Assembly: GCA_025267735.1 (NCBI GenBank)
Contig: CM046301.1
Coordinates: forward strand, 11,177,190 to 11,241,189
Origin: Mactra quadrangularis
Taxonomy: Eukaryota > Mollusca > Bivalvia > Venerida > Mactridae
Reading direction: 5' to 3'
DNA: 64,000 nucleotides
Shown: in pieces, positions 1 through 12,453 of the stretch
How positions within the stretch are numbered: the first letter of the stretch is position 1
Layout of the letters: each line of letters begins with the position of its first letter
Translations under genes and position numbers: made by a program
The notes under the pieces: model-generated
Told to the model about the DNA's origin: nothing
What the model saw: only the letters and a program-made list of their open reading frames with translations
The model's database searches: none

Positions 1-310
1 TAGATAACTCTGTAACTGTAAAGACCATCATAAATATATCTATATTGATCTATTGGCTTTCTGGTATCATAAAACTAGAATAAATACATCCAACAAGAAT
101 CAGAGAATAAATCTGTAGACATAACCTTATGACGTAGAACATTATTGCTCTATGTACGTTCTTTGCTATTAAAATTAACCTGTCGGTTAAGATATTGTCT
201 TGTAATTCATGAGAACATGCAATCAATTATCTAGTAGGAACGTTAAGTTAACGTTAAGTAATTGATCTCGGGGGAACTGTTTGTACTTACGTATATTCCT
301 AATGCAGCAT
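1..310. repeat. Low-copy repeat, also at 5690-5990
   Basis: Shared blocks with 5690-5990 include AACATTATTGCT, GTACGTTCTTTGCTAT and CGGTTAAGAT, in the same order. Part of the second copy (TCAAATCATGTGAAGATACA onward) recurs again at 32246-32330. No coding sequence is seen. Confidence 0.55.
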
Positions 311-2208
311 GAAGATGTACTTTTCTTTATCTTTGCACTTGTCAGAGCTACGTTGTACGGTTATAATAACATGGTTTTAAAGTTAGCGTAATGGAACTGC
401 TTTGTAATTGCGTTGTATTGGCTAGAAGATTTATTATATAATTGTTCTAATAAAATGGATCATAGTTATATACATGGCTTAAAAGAAAGTTATTTTATGC
501 ACTTGTAGCTATTTGGCCAATACTGGTCTGAGTTATGTTATGCACCAATCACATTGTACTATTTTTTTTTCGCATAAAACCTCATTAAAAAATCTAAGAG
601 CAACAAAATATTTAAAAAATCCATTCATTTTTGTTCCAAGTAAGTGTTTATTTATTCACTGTTTTCATATTTTCATGTCCATAGTCCATGGTACACTATA
701 ATTGTTAAATTTTATATCAGACATAATTTTGATGAAATCCACGCACCAAGTGATCGATTACCATTATTTCACTTTTGTTATCGCTAAGATATCATTATCA
801 TTGATCAACAAAAATATGATCTTACGATCAAGTGGTCAAAATACATGTTTTGTCTATCGTTTTATTACATCTTATTTATTACATAGCTTGTGAATGCAAA
901 ATTATTATAACTGTCATCTTGAATAGGTAATTACCTCCCTTTTATGTAAAAATGGAGTAATTCAAATTCATCCATATCATTCTGGGATGACAAAGTTAAA
1001 AATCCAACATGTTTAAAAGTTTCAAAATACTATGAACAGAAATCTATGATTATTTGTAGAAATCTTAGCAGCCATAGAACATGGTTTTTAGTAAGGGGTT
1101 GTACACCTTTAAAGTACTTGTACAAATTTTTATAGTATTTTATCCAAAAAGTAAAATATAAACATGTACAGTTATTATAATATCTAAAACAGGAACATGT
1201 ACAATTGTGTAGATATCTCTATATATGTATAAAAATGTATTCTATACTATACATACAATGTATGTCTCTTCTTTGTGATAGTAAATAAAGTTATATCTAT
1301 TCATGATAAAACTGTTGTTTTGTTTTATTGTATTTATATATTACCTTTGCCGATGTGAAAGCTAACCAGCTGTTACAAATACAAAAAACATGTCACTTAT
1401 TTATCGCAAAATACATTATAAAATATTCTGTTTTGCTTTACACAGTTCACTGATTATCCACGAAATAAATTAAAGGTGTGTCTTAAGTCTTGATTTGAAC
1501 CTTGCTTCGTTGTCAATGATTTTTTAAGTCACCAGGTAATTCGTTCCACCCCTATTGAGCAACATCTGCTAGTGATCTATCTTGCATCTTTGTTTGCTGC
1601 ATAGGATTAACAACGTGATTGTCACGAAGTCTATAACGACCTCAATATCTGGCTGGGACGATTCAATCTCTCAAATACCTTAATGTAGTGCCCTTCATCA
1701 CTCAAAACACCATAACAAAGATTTGAAACATTTTTTTTACAGGAAGCCAATTGAGACTTTTAAGAATGCAGAACTTGGTTGATCAAATGACGCTTTTAGA
1801 ACCACTATAGCAGCAAGATTTTGAGCCCATTATAGCTCTTGAGTTTGGTAGGTTGATATCTCCATGAATAAACCATTGCAAAAGTCAATGTGGGAATGTA
1901 CAAGTCTATGAACTAAGACATCATTGATTTCTGTGCCAAGTGCCTACGAATAGCCTTTAAATTTCGTAATTACAATTCAATACAATCAAATTTACTGCAT
2001 ATAACAATTTACAATGTTTATAGCAAATAACAAGAGATAAACATATCATGTAAAACAGGGTATAAAACAGTGGTTACATGTGATTATTATTTAAATTTAA
2101 CAGGAGCAATAGAGTTTAACATCATTTTGATTATTATGGTTTGTAACGTTATTCGCGTGATATATGTATATTTGGACAAATTGAATTCTGTTTGTATAGA
2201 CGGGTTTG
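311..2208. other. Intergenic, no gene seen
   Basis: AT-rich sequence with two short ORFs of about 60 codons (513-701 and 702-893) that have neither coding composition nor splice context. No repeat is recognised apart from low-complexity AT stretches. Confidence 0.5.
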
Positions 2209-2210
2209 TA

Positions 2211-2441
2211 TGGTGGCATATTTCTGCCAACAGATAACCAGTTAACTAACTACTTAAATAAGTGGTTTACCGTAACTTGTTAACGTCATAATAAACTAGT
2301 AAGTTAAGTGGTTAACGTGCTACAGTAAATACATGTAGTTAACCTCTTAAGTTTATTTAGTTAAGTGGTTTAACTAGTAATTGTAACCACTTAAATAACG
2401 TGTTAGTTACGTGGTAATCTGTTGGCAGAAATATGCTACCA
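2211..2441. mobile_element. 231-bp near-palindromic MITE, TA duplication
   Basis: The ends are TGGTGGCATATTTCTGCCAA and its complement, flanked by TA. The interior is made of TTAAGTGGTTAAC-type inverted motifs. The ends resemble those of the foldback at 14661-15405. Confidence 0.75.
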
Positions 2442-5270
2442 TAGGTTTGACATGAGATTTGTATTTTTTTTAAATTGTGTGGAATGTATAGTAATACCGC
2501 TTTAAATATTTATTTCTAAGATGTGTATATTTTGGACATGTTAATATAAAATGGTATTCATTCTCGATAAACGTTTACTGCAATATGTATTGCATACGTA
2601 TTATGTAATTACATATGGACAATCGGGCATTTTTGTGAGATGAAGGTAAAGCTAAAGAGTGTTGGTCATAATAACACAAATGTCTCTAACCCTAACCACA
2701 AACTTGATATTGCTCCCACCAACATCATTAAGGCAATTATTTAGTTGTTGAGCATTTAATGTTTTATTTCGATGTTTTCCAGCGTGGATATTGCAGGCCA
2801 CCTTGTGGTCGAACCATTTAACTCTTTATTCTAGTAATAATGCTAGTAATTTATACTAATTAATTATAGCTTGGTCGTCAAGGAATTACAACTTAGTCAC
2901 TTTCGAGTCCGCAACTTGTTCTTTCAGTACTGAACTAGTAAATACAAGTGCCTTAGTCAAGTGAACATCGAGGTAGGTAAAGGATGCGACTTGAATATAC
3001 GCAAAACTGGTTATCCAATATTTACCAGTCAAAAGCCACAATCACTCGGCCTCGAACAATACACGTAAGCAATACGGTGTAAGATATGTTACATTTATAC
3101 TGATCTTTTTTAACTACAATCAAAATTATGGTATCAACATAGTTGTATCAACACACGAAATCTACAGTTAAAAAGATCTGATTCAACAGACTATTCATTG
3201 GTCTGTCATTGCTCCAGTTTCCACGCCATGTTGATAACTCTTCCTCCTTACCACAGCATCATCCAGAATTGAAAAGACGTAGACCAACCGTGGTGAGAGA
3301 ATGGTCGAGAGCTGCATATATACTTTCTTTTACTTTTTGATTTTCATGTTTCAAGTATGAATATGACCAATTTGCAAACGCGATTCTTTATTAAATTTGG
3401 AAACTAATATGCAGCATATAAGCTACATAAATAAAATGACTTACGGAGTTATTTTCTATATTTTATAGAAATCTTTTTTTAAATTTAGATAATGTAGTTT
3501 AAATTGGATAAACAATCAACGTATCATATGATCAACACTACGAGCTATCAATTTTATCAAAATGTTATGAGATCATTTATACCACTGTTCATTTTCACGA
3601 GGTAAAACTGTTACACGTCGGATATGAGAACTATGTGGTAATAACAAAGCTGAATACATGTGTAGGTACCTCGTCGTTACTTTGTCTGTAAAACTGATTA
3701 GTTGTATTTCCATTGACTGACTAACATAGGTAATTACTTTAAATAGACATAAACTTACATTTAGAGAAACGGTAACTTAATTATTGATGGAGAAAATTAG
3801 TGCAGGGTAATAACGGGATTTTTTGTCACAAACAATCATAATAATTTCAAGTATGAACACAATAGTTTAGTACAATGCTAAATGCTTTGTATCTTCTGCA
3901 GAATGAGAAATTAACACAAAATATATGCATCAACATTTAATAACGATGGTACATCTACATAAATTTAAGATTAATTTAGGAAGTAGTATTATATAAACTA
4001 TAATTGTATTTGTTAGCTCATTCTTTTGTCAATTGTTGTTGATTCTCAGTAAACAAAACATATCATCACAATGACATAACTAAATAACACTGCCTCTTAA
4101 TAATGTCAGTCATTTGTTACATTGTTTTCGTCTTGTTGTTTTAGAAATCTCCACGATTTACCCTACTATAGAATATCGGGCTAAGTCAGTAGCAGGAATC
4201 TCATATTTTACACTCATAGTTGGTACATATAACATACGTTCGTGCACAATCTGAATAAAAAACTCGATATCGTTTCCTTCAATACTACGCACGTTATAAC
4301 AATGACTTGAATATTAACTTGAGAAAAAACAAAGATCATATACATTTGTTTTACTCTAGCAAATAGTTTAGCAAAAGATCACGCGTTTGTATTTTTGTCC
4401 GTCTTTTGATCAGATAAGACAATTTGCTCAAGGGAGTATAAAAATTCAAACTAAATACCCATCATGTCAATAATTGATGTACGACATTCAATTTAGGATT
4501 GGTTCTAGCTAGAAATCAATAAACCTGGTGGTGAAACACTTTTTTAAAGGATACTTTCAGCTCTACCAAATTCCCCATTGTATAATTGAACATTCTGCTA
4601 ATAAGGTAAAAACATGCTTCTATCTTTAGATCAAGATAACATATTTACAAATTTCAGTACCTTATACTGTTGCAAAAACAGTCAAGTATAGATCTACTGT
4701 ACTCTTAATTGTCTGTTATGTACTCAAAACATGAGAGGCACTTTCAAGAATCGGTATTTTGTTGTAATCTTTGATAATTGTAGGCGATGATCAAAATGAA
4801 ACCAATGTAAATTGAACAAAACTATTTAGCAGCATCGCAAATACAATCAGAAACATATAAAAGTGGTGCGTGATGATATAAAGATATAAACTAAAGATGA
4901 AATGATACAGACCTTTGTAAGTTGTTTTCTACCAGACATTAACAGGATTTAATCGAAGAATGTTAAGAAATGCTAAGAAATTTATCACATTTTTCCTGCA
5001 AAGTTATGAACCTATCTGCCTTTTTGCACAATACATGCAAAAGTCCTTTTAGTTCTTATTTCAATTCAATAATGAGTTGGCTTTTTAACCATTGGCTATT
5101 GTGTTAATTTTGTCGTTTTGTTAGACGGGTTATAATTTATTCCTGAAAATAGCGAAATGATGTATTTTTTGCAGAAAAACGTACGAGAAGAACGTTTTAC
5201 AGCTAATGTTGATGTTATTGTTCGCGCGGCAGAGTGGTATGTAATGTTCATACCTTTATATTTTATTTTT
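2442..5270. other. Intergenic, no gene seen
   Basis: Apart from the conserved repeat at 3709-3816, I see only AT-rich non-coding sequence. No open frame longer than about 60 codons is present. Confidence 0.5.
3709..3816 (+). repeat. Dispersed 100-bp conserved repeat, copy 1
   Basis: It contains AATAGACATAAACTTACAT, TTAGAGAAACGGTAACTTA and AATTAGTGCAGGGTAATAA. Related copies are at 7391, 8116, 8741, 34299 and 35534, all in the same orientation. Confidence 0.7.
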
Positions 5271-5484
5271 TAATGTCGTACTCAACACATATTTAGGTCA
5301 TATATACGACATCCAGCTCTTCCTACTATAGGTTTCCTGGATACTTTTCTATCACCAGAACTAACTTACCCTACCACGAGGCCGACAACTCATGTATAGG
5401 GTATGACCTACCGCGACTGGGTTCAAACCCGCAATCTCCGGATTCGAAGTCAAGACATGCTAACCACTACGCCACGGGCGCGGC
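5271..5484 (-). mobile_element. SINE family 2
   Basis: On the minus strand GCGTAGTGGTTAGCATGTC forms the A-box side and GGGTTTGAACCC the B box. The body is shared with 60151-60362 and 61228-61459. Confidence 0.78.
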
Positions 5485-5689
5485 TTCCCTTTATTGTATA
5501 ACGATCATTTTATAAGATAGGTTTCTCTGAATAAACTATTTGCTGCAAATACCTACATTGAACATACAAAATCGTTTAATATTGCCATTATCTGATGAAT
5601 GCAAGGATTCCTTGGTAATATTTATACCAATAGAACATATCTGATGATTTTACGACTAAAGAAAATCAATGCAACATAAAATATGTCCA

Positions 5690-5990
5690 AAATAATAGTA
5701 TAAGATAATGTTGTTACAACAAAGATCATCATAAATATATATTGATCTATTGTCTGCGTCATAAAAACATCATAAATACAACCAACAAGAATCAAAGGTT
5801 ATATTTATAGAATTATCCTTTTGACGTGGAACATTATTGCTATTTGTACGTTCTTTGCTATCAAAATGAATTTATCGGTTAAGATAATGTTTTAAATCAA
5901 ATCATGTGAAGATACATTTAATTACCATGCAGAACAATATTTAGTAATTGACATCAGAGCAGTGAACGTACATTCTATTTTCTTCAATGC
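5690..5990. repeat. Low-copy repeat, second copy
   Basis: This is the counterpart of the left window edge. Its 3' part, including GCAGAACAAT and GGTAATTGACATCA-type sequence, matches 32246-32330 beside LINE remnant B. Confidence 0.55.
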
Positions 5991-6241
5991 AATCAACATA
6001 TACTATAAGTTTTTTTTATGTCTGCACTCATTAGACCAACGTTAAATGTTCAAGTTAAACATTTCTCAAAGAATGATTTGAGCAAATACTCAGTACATTA
6101 GAAGTGAATCATATTAATATGGTAACGTTTTCAATAACAGACTCTACCAGTTAAGTGCGTTTAGAACGGAACAAAGTGTAAATAACTTGTACATATTGAT
6201 AGATGGGTTGTTTTTACATGCATGAACTTATTTATATATAG

Positions 6242-6440
6242 AAGCGGACGTGGCTGAGCGGTTACGACGTTGAACTGGTAATCACTCGATAGACAGCTTC
6301 GGGTTGATTCGAATCCCATCCAAAATCTACACCGTTGTTTCCTTGAGCAAGAAACTTTATCCTTCTAGCTCAGTACTGACATTCCAGGAAGCGGGCTCGA
6401 GAGTGATCAATTTTAAATCTGCAAGACCTTGTTTCGCAAT
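6242..6440 (+). mobile_element. SINE family 3 (tRNA-Leu-like head)
   Basis: GTGGCTGAGCGGTTACGACG is the A-box region and GATTCGAATCCCATCC the B box. The body CTTGAGCAAGAAACTTTATC matches 23282, 30032 and 42875. Confidence 0.7.
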
Positions 6441-7390
6441 CGGGCTTAAATAAATTAATATAAAATTAATACAGAAGTAAATAATATATCAACCAAACAT
6501 GGTACTGTACTGATTAATCGCTTTTGAACCAGACTATTTAGTTATCCTTCAACGTATCTGCCACCAGAAGCTAACATAAGCTTTTATTAAGTCCGAAGTC
6601 TAATTTGCATTAATTTGAATTCCCATCAGGAAGGTGAATCAGAGTGTAATAGACAAGAATACAGTTGAAGTATTGTAGCATTATGTCAAGAATCAAACGA
6701 TGATACTGGTCAGTTCATTGTTTGGGTTTAAATCAATTTGCGCTTCTATCTTTATTCAGGCTCGTAGGTTCAAGGGGCTAGTTGGGCTCAGATAAAAAAC
6801 CTTAAGTTAAAACGTCTGCAATATCCATAGGTCAACATACTTTAAAGGTTGTAACATCACCGGCGTTCCGTTATATTACACATGCTTGAACAGTAATGTT
6901 AGTTTATATTACAACGTAAAACTGCACAATTTATATGTTTTGCCACATTACATCTTAACATACTCAATTGGTTATGAAATGATTCAAATAAAGCGACTCC
7001 AATAGAGTTTAATCTAGCCGTAATACATGGTTCATACATAGGTCGCTGTTTGCTGATCAAATGATCGCCACATGCCGAAAAGAAACCAGCGCATGCAAAT
7101 CAAGTCGTCCCAAAGAGATCATATCTGTCTAGGAAACAGTTGAGACAATTTTTACAGGCATTATTGATATTGCTAGCACGTTCTATCAGTTATGTGACGT
7201 GGATCTGTGACCTATTACCTTGACACCACATCCTTAATATGGAACTGGCGTTCCATAAACGACTAATTGTTAATTGATTACCTTTTCGCAGTTGTAATTA
7301 AAAGTTCTTTGTCTAATTCAAGACCAGAATCATATACATGTATACATGTATCAGTACAAGTAATCATTATGTAATTGTCAAGACAATGTC

Positions 7391-7502
7391 TTCTATTGAC
7401 TCACCTACATATGTATGTTACCTTAAATAGACATAAACTTACATTTAGAGAAATGGTAACTTAATAATTGAAGTTGATAATTAGTGCAGGGTAATAAACG
7501 AA
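7391..7502 (+). repeat. Dispersed 100-bp conserved repeat, copy 2
   Basis: It carries TTAGAGAAATGGTAACTTAA and AATTAGTGCAGGGTAATAAA. The leading ATTGACTCACCTACATATG corresponds to the same block in the other copies. Confidence 0.7.
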
Positions 7503-8115
7503 CTTGGGGAACTTATTTCAACAGTCAATTACTATTACTACATACATTTTGAATTATCTTTATTTTGTTCTTGAACAAACGAAGTAATTATCTTGATAGA
7601 CGGCAACAGCTGTATTGAATTCCATTCGAAAAACTATTCAGGTGATTCTGTAAACTGACGATCTACCTTCGGATATTTTAGACCATTCGGAAAACCCTCT
7701 CGGGTGATTCCGTTAACTGACTATGAAGCTTGTAGCAAAGCTATCGCCGAGGTGACAAGAAAGATTGAATTCTTGTATCGAGTCGAGGGAAGTTGTCGTT
7801 ATCTTATACGTAAACGGTGTCAATACTTCTTGTTGTTAATTCGTGTAAATCTCCATCTGATAATATATAACTTGTAAAATCAGTTTTTCATGTTTTTCAT
7901 CAAAAATATGTCATGAAATATTAAACACAACTATTAAACCGAGTAAATTAAATGCTTTAACATTTAAAAACGTATTTATGCTAGGATCATGCGAATGTGG
8001 AATTTTAAAATTTGATGCATTTAAAGTTGTATATGGTGTACATGTCAAGGTTATGACCAAAAAAAAAACACAAAATGTGTTCTTCATATTTTCGGCGATA
8101 ACTGATTAGTTACAT

Positions 8116-8232
8116 TTCCATTGACTGACGTACATTGGTTTTATTATTTTAAATAGACATAAAATTGCGTTTAGAGAAATTGTAACTTAATAATTGATGG
8201 AGAGAATTAGTGCAGGGTAATAAACAAGCTTG
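8116..8232 (+). repeat. Dispersed 100-bp conserved repeat, copy 3
   Basis: TTTAGAGAAATTGTAACTTA and AATTAGTGCAGGGTAATAAA are present. About 155 bases later AAGGGAAGTAATTGTTATTT begins a second shared block, also found after copy 5. Confidence 0.7.
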
Positions 8233-8740
8233 GAAATAAAAGTTTATTTTCCAGAGACAGCCATGGTACTTTCAAGAATGAAGACAACTTTGAGGAACAA
8301 TAATATTTATGTAAATCGTTCTTGAAAAAAATAAGTAGAGCTGTTAGAGAAGGTTAAAGTTTTATTGAAAAGTAGTCATATATAAAAGGGAAGTAATTGT
8401 TATTTAATATAAGGTTGTAGGATTTCTCTCCCATTTAATGTATTTTCGATTTAAAATGTAATAAGCTATGTACACGGTGATAATGCCACGTGACTATGAA
8501 GTCACAAAATGCTTCGGTTTTAAGAAAACAACCATAAAAATCAGCCTGGAATTAAAGTTTTAAAGAGCTGCAGGTCTTTTAACTCTTGACAGATTTCAGT
8601 GATATCAATACGAGGCTAGACAGAAAAATGTACCATTTGCTGTGCATCACATCAACACCAGTTTTACACTTTTTGCTTATGCCCTGGAAAACTAGTCCTT
8701 TTCAGCGTGCTACAGTGATAAGTCGTTTTCTGTATTTTTG

Positions 8741-8846
8741 TTCTATTGACTCACCTATATAGGTCTTATTACCTTAAATAGACATAAACTTACATTTAGA
8801 GAAATAATAAATTAATAATTGAAGGAGAAAATTAGTGCATGGTACA
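8741..8846 (+). repeat. Dispersed 100-bp conserved repeat, copy 4
   Basis: AATAGACATAAACTTACATT and GAAGGAGAAAATTAGTGCA are kept. The central GGTAACTT has drifted to AATAAATT. Confidence 0.65.
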
Positions 8847-9028
8847 TCGTTTGTCCTTTTCTGTATTGAAAAAACGTTGGTCGGTTGTTCAGGGTGTAAG
8901 CGAAAAGTACTGAAAGTACTATCGGAAGGAAGTTTTGAAGGACTTTAAGAGTTCAAAGTTACTATTTCGATATTCATTATTATCTTCTTATCATTTATCA
9001 TCAACTGTTTTTTATTTAATTTTACTTG

Positions 9029-9283
9029 CACATTATTCTACTGATCGAGGGGTCGTAGGTTCGATTCCCGGGCGGGGCATACTTTCGTGGGGCTTAGTTA
9101 TGAAATAATTTCTACGGTCATTCTCCCTCTTACCACTGATTTTAATAGTTGGTTTTATAGCCTTGTAGTTGGTTAACAGCTAAATACAGAGATTTAGCCT
9201 TTTCAGGAACAGTGAGTAATTGGACTAATCGCTTTGATATAACCTATATAATATATGTGTTGCTATGGTGTTAAGGCCACAAC
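9029..9283 (+). mobile_element. SINE family 1, 5'-truncated
   Basis: B box GGTTCGATTCCCGG and the full family body are present (GTCATTCTCCCTC, GGTTAACAGCTAAATACAG, GTGTTGCTATGGTGTTAAGG). The A-box half is missing. Confidence 0.72.
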
Positions 9284-11576
9284 AAATTAATCATATGTTC
9301 AATGGATTTGTCTAAAAAAAAAGGAGGCAGCGAACGATTTTTTTCTATTTTTTTGGCATTTTGAGAAGTGAGCGAATGTCGAAGAATAAGTTTGTGAAAT
9401 TTTCATGAACATTTATGTACCAAATGTTAAAGTACATGCTAAATATGAACTTTTTACAGAAAAAATCAATTAATCAATTAATCAAATTAATGCATAATGT
9501 GGATATGTTACTTTTTAGTGTTTTAAGCCATGCTTGTCATTTATTCAGCATATTGATGTGATACAATCATGCACATTTAAAGATAAAATATGTCAAAGTC
9601 TTTCTTACTTGGACTTCATTATTTTGATCTTGGGTTACAGGGAATAAATCTCTGATTATCGTTTAGGTTGTTGCGAGAAAGATAACATCATAAATGACTG
9701 CAGTTTGTTCCGTTTGCATTTACTATTCTATATTATTGTACTGCATAGCTAATACATTTATTGAATTCATTCAATATTAACCTTCAATCAAATACTTCCA
9801 GTAATTCTGTATAATTTAGAATCAGCTCGGCTAACACCATGATGGATCAAACCTGTTGATTTTGGTGTTTAAGTAAAGTCTTAATGTTATTGGGTAAATA
9901 AGAGATGGACACAACAACATACAACTGCTCAATTTAATTAAGTTATTCAGAATGAGTATCATCACCCCTGTAGAATATTAATGGACCAGTCCTGTTGACT
10001 TTTTGGAGTATGAATAAAGTTATGCTTAAGTTATGTGGAAGAAAACAATTTGAATCAGCACCCTTCTAAAATACAAATTGACTGAACCTTTTCGTGTATA
10101 AATATAGTCTTGGGGTACATTATGCAAAATACAACTTTATCTTAAATGAATCTGTTTGAGTATTTTGGGGCATTGGCATTAGAATGATAAATATTCTACC
10201 CTGCCTTACCTGATTGTCACCAGTAGTATTTTCAATAACTTGTACACAGCAGAAGGAATCCATATGACGTCACGTATCCAGAGCTGTGTAAGGTTGATGG
10301 AGACATCGAGTCTACGTCAGTGTTCAAATGATGATCATGCGTTAATATAAAGTTTATGGTAAACATGCATTGCATTCATTATTGACGTATTCATTTTATT
10401 AGTGAATATTAACTACATAGAGTTTTAGGATAAAGAAAACAAAGGAACAAAAGATTGTGTCATTATCATAGCTTATGAAGTAGATCTATGTTAACATGAA
10501 AACATAACTGTTGTTGAAATTTTAGTCAAGTTATAGTAATTAATGTTGATATTTAGACATCAAATGGTTTTTTTTCTCCAAAAAAAATTTATGGTCGAGT
10601 GCCAAAAATTTGACTTTAAAAAAATCTTGATGCGGTACAAATTTCGAAGTGCGGGAGCAAAAAAATACTTCTTTTCATTTGCGGATGTTTAAGTGCGGTA
10701 AATCCGACGAATATATGATCAAATTGTCGTAGCCTAAACCAAAAAAACAACATAAAAAAACAATCAATAAAGTTAAGCGCATTGAGCTTCCATTAATTAA
10801 CAACGGTTACCAATCCAACCACTAACTTTACAAATCGTTTCTTAACTTTGAAACCTGTCCGTCACTCTACGTTCTCACAGTAATCTCCAGCTGTGAAAGC
10901 TCTCTGCGTTTGACGGTTTACATATTTTTCTGCTGCACTATTTTCTGGGTCGCATTCACTCATTGTTTTCTATTGAGCTGAAACAGAATTCAATTAGGTG
11001 TGGTTCGTTCTTTTCAAATTTCGCAGAGCGCTGACATAGAAAGGATTTTTTTTGAAGAAAAAATTCCTTCCAAAAATGGCGTTGGAACTGTGATGTGCTC
11101 TTCATGTCTTCCATACCATTCGTACATTCATATATAAACTATTCAAATATATAAACTATTCAAATATATAAACACATCTTTCCATGAAAATATGATATGT
11201 CCGTTTAGGAATATGTTAAACTATACCCAATCATATCTAATGGTAAATTCTACAACAGAATTAACTAAAGATGAAAATTTGACTTTTTTATTGCTGTTGT
11301 AATATTCATGCAAGAAATGTACCAATGACATTTTATTGAGCAGTCGGTTCATAACATGTTATAATTATTTACCAACACATTCCATTCGCTACAACAGCCA
11401 AATAAATTAATCTTTGTTTTTCAAAGACGTAGTGATAGCTTATCAATTTACCAGTTACTGAGAGTCTGCACATCACAGTACAATATATAGCCCTTTTAAT
11501 ATCAAACTTGTATTTACCCGTTACAATCCTCGAGTAAATATCGCCATAGAATCGAAATAAGTTTTAAATTTGATAT

Positions 11577-11582
11577 TTTATT
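11577..11582 (-). terminator. Polyadenylation signal of the receptor gene
   Basis: AATAAA on the minus strand lies about 90 bases after the receptor stop codon at 11673. It is the first canonical signal downstream. Confidence 0.5.
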
Positions 11583-11672
11583 GCAATTGTCAAGTTTTCG
11601 TAAGAATGTATCCTAACATAACGTCTAGTATGCACAATGTACATGAACGTGTTACATTTTGTCAAAAGTTTA

Positions 11673-12453
11673 TCATTTAATTATGTTAATATCCGATTCA
11701 GAAATTCTTTTCAACATTAGACAGAAAAAGGTGGCGGTAGCCGCCGCACCAATCAACAAAAATGTGAAAAAGATAGCCATATCAATTTTCTGAAAGATCA
11801 ACTTCCAAGCTGTGCTGACGTCATTATTCTTCAGCGTACTATTAGCATTAACAAACTGGTTCATGCTCCTTTGAGCGCCATCTATCTTTTCCTTGCCCTG
11901 CATAAACTCTGGTATAAAACATTTGACGAGACTTGCTTTGATACTCGTGCTTGCAACCATCTTTGCTTGAAAAATTACATAGAATACAGACAAAACACTG
12001 AGGACCAACAATACAGTGATAAAAATCAAGAAATAAGAAGTCTGTATGGAATTATTAGGCAGAGTTTCACTGATGATTGAAATGAATATCCCATAGGATA
12101 AAAATATGGTGATAGCAACACCGCCTTTCTCCCCAGAATCGGCAGGAACAAGAAATATACACATATTCAGAAATGCAAGCATTAGTAATGGCGCTATTAA
12201 GGTAAACGCGGTGTAGTTTGGACGCCTACGTAAATGAAAATCTACATTGACGTAGTACACGTCATTTTTGATGAAAGTCTTGACGTCTAGCCGTGTTACA
12301 GACCAAGCAGAATTCTCAGTTAGTTCCTCAGTCGTCACTTCGGCGTCATGAGTTAACTCTAATGAACTATAATCCTCATCAGCCATGTAGTAGGATATTG
12401 TACAAACTTGTTCATCAAAAGGGTAGTACTGGATATTAACTTCACATACAACA
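11673..12453 (-). CDS. Receptor gene exon 3: Cys-loop, M1-M4 and C-terminus
   Basis: This exon is 781 nt. Acceptor TTATTTCAG lies just above 12453. The first base completes a Ser codon with the AG left by exon 2. The exon then encodes VVCEVNIQYYPFDEQVC, a textbook Cys-loop with 13 residues between cysteines. The four membrane spans follow at about residues 752-775, 780-802, 810-833 and 897-921. All four membrane spans and the cytoplasmic loop lie in this one exon. Confidence 0.92.

Larger units (their letters stand above)
6441..11576. other. Intergenic with repeats, no gene seen
   Basis: It holds three copies of the dispersed 100-bp repeat and the SINE at 9029-9283. A short frame at 10248-10330 ends in a stop and has an AG in front of it, but it is too short to support. 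The rest is AT-rich and unassigned. Confidence 0.5.

Noticed and set aside
10248..10330. Short frame PYDVTYPELCKVDGDIE resembling a receptor loop
   Set aside because: It is too short, on the opposite strand to the receptor gene, and lacks Cys-loop features or a partner exon.
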